From positions 1,940 through 7,139 of the forward strand of contig DFBG01000091.1 of assembly GCA_002367305.1 (NCBI GenBank): a stretch of 5,200 nt of DNA, in the 5' to 3' direction. How positions within the stretch are numbered: the stretch's first letter is position 1; each line of letters begins with the position of its first letter. The translations under genes and the position numbers were made by a program. Positions 4,200 through 5,200 of this stretch are shown piece after piece. This DNA comes from Actinobacteria bacterium UBA3086. Lineage in GTDB: Bacteria; Actinomycetota; Coriobacteriia; Anaerosomatales; UBA3086. The notes below the pieces were generated by a model, which saw nothing but the letters and a program-made list of their open reading frames with translations, had not been told where the DNA came from and ran no database searches.

Positions 4200-5200
4200 G
4201 TGTCCACAGCGCTCTGGCGCTCGCTCAGGTTCATGCGTTCATATCGATGGATCGCGGCATCAGCCGTCCTCGCGGTGCTGGGTGCATCCGTGGCCGACCT
4301 TGCCGGCCCTCAAGTACTCCGCATGATCATCGATCGCGGCATCATCGCTGGCGATCGTGAGTTCATCTGGCAAGGAGCCATCGGCCTCATACTCATCGCC
4401 GCACTGGGTGGCCTCGCAAACTTCCTCCAAGGATATCTCTCCGCGCGCGCGAGTCACGGCGCTGCCTTCGACATGCGCAACACCATCTTCGACAAACTCC
4501 AACGCTTGGGATTCTCATATCACGACCACGCGCAGACCGGGCAGCTGATCACGCGCGTGACATCGGATGTCGATCTGGTTCGCGAGTTCGTGGGCGGTGG
4601 ACTCGTACGGGCGGTGTCTGCCCTGATCCTTCTGGTCGGCGCCATGATTCTGCTGCTCGTGACGGAGTGGCGGCTCGCCATCATCGCACTCGCGGTCGTA
4701 CCGGTGACCCTGGGCGTTCTCCTGATGTTCGTGCGACGGCTGGGACCCATGTTCCGCGGGTTCCAAGGACTGCTGGCGGCACTCAACTCGGTACTACAGG
4801 AGAACGTGGCCGGCGTGCGCGTGGTCAAGGCGTTCGCACGTGAACCCTACGAAGCGGAGCGCTACCGAACCGCGAACACCGCACTGCTCGACCAGGGTCT
4901 GGAGGTCCGACGCACCGTCGCCAACGCCTTCCCCTTGCTGTTCAGCATAGGAACTCTCGGGGCCGGCCTGATCACCTGGCTGGGTGCGATCCAGATCGTG
5001 AACGGCGCGCTCACCGTGGGTGAACTCGTCGCCTTCACCAGCTACCTGTTCCTGCTGCTCCAGCCCCTTTTCGTCATCGGCTTTGGGGCCCAGTCAATCG
5101 CACGAGCGGGTGCGTCGGCGGAGCGGCTCTTTGAGATCCTCGACACCGACGAGGAGCTGCCCGAAGACCCTGATGCCATTTCGCTTCCCGAGCTTGAGGG
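4200..5200 (+). CDS. ABC exporter half-transporter (permease-ATPase), N-terminal membrane domain, partial
   Basis: A GTG at 4200 with GGAGGG (4190-4195) just upstream opens 333 codons that continue past the right edge. The protein is an ABC type I exporter membrane domain with six hydrophobic segments, near residues 17-36, 58-78, 138-156, 158-178, 244-262 and 275-297. Family motifs are TGQLITRVTSDVDLVREF (113-130), ENVAGVRVVKAFAREPYE (201-218) and the linker SAERLFEILD (306-315). The ATPase domain (Walker A, signature, Walker B) should follow outside the window. It fits the MsbA/BmrA/YheI group, which exports lipids, drugs or peptides. Actinobacterial examples often come as heterodimer pairs, so a second half-transporter gene may lie downstream. 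An earlier in-frame GTG at 4137 has no ribosome site, and an ATG at 4233 would cut the N-terminus; both are less likely. Confidence 0.92.
   Translation, partial: MSTALWRSLRFMRSYRWIAASAVLAVLGASVADLAGPQVLRMIIDRGIIAGDREFIWQGAIGLILIAALGGLANFLQGYLSARASHGAAFDMRNTIFDKLQRLGFSYHDHAQTGQLITRVTSDVDLVREFVGGGLVRAVSALILLVGAMILLLVTEWRLAIIALAVVPVTLGVLLMFVRRLGPMFRGFQGLLAALNSVLQENVAGVRVVKAFAREPYEAERYRTANTALLDQGLEVRRTVANAFPLLFSIGTLGAGLITWLGAIQIVNGALTVGELVAFTSYLFLLLQPLFVIGFGAQSIARAGASAERLFEILDTDEELPEDPDAISLPELE

Overview
The window is GC-rich (roughly 60%) bacterial DNA. Several features point to an anaerobic actinobacterium, possibly of the Coriobacteriia type, although this is inference and no rRNA or marker gene is present. 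These features are: a transcription-terminating T-box, strong GGAGG ribosome sites mixed with a possible leaderless gene, a homocysteine-forming enzyme pair best known from methanogens and strict anaerobes, and C/G-ended codons.

Minus strand, right to left. A Nudix hydrolase gene (2644-2204) is followed by a consensus-like promoter (TTGACA, 18 bp, TATGCT; 2163-2134). This promoter drives a leader of about 375 nt that reads clearly as a T-box riboswitch: stem I with an AUG (methionine) specifier, stem II, a stem IIA/B-type pseudoknot, stem III, the conserved T-box sequence, and a terminator ending in a run of U. Behind it lie three closely spaced genes. The first is a DUF39/HcyBio protein (L-aspartate semialdehyde sulfurtransferase family, 1750-578). 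The second is a NIL-domain 2[4Fe-4S] ferredoxin (575-174). The third is the 5' end of a homocysteine/methionine synthase methyltransferase (146 to beyond base 1). Together they would make homocysteine from aspartate semialdehyde and reduced sulfur and then methylate it to methionine, with expression switched on when tRNA-Met is uncharged. This tRNA-controlled module is the most interesting part of the window.

Plus strand. A YedA-like EamA/DMT exporter (2787-3785) is transcribed divergently from the Nudix gene across a 142-bp gap. The stretch 3786-4199 has no large gene. It holds a 12-bp bulged hairpin (3849-3877), a well-placed Shine-Dalgarno and start leading into a very short reading frame with a SHOCT-like peptide in the +1 frame (3911-4031), and a GC-rich terminator (4030-4054). 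From 4200 to the right edge runs the membrane domain of an ABC exporter half-transporter, cut off before its ATPase domain.
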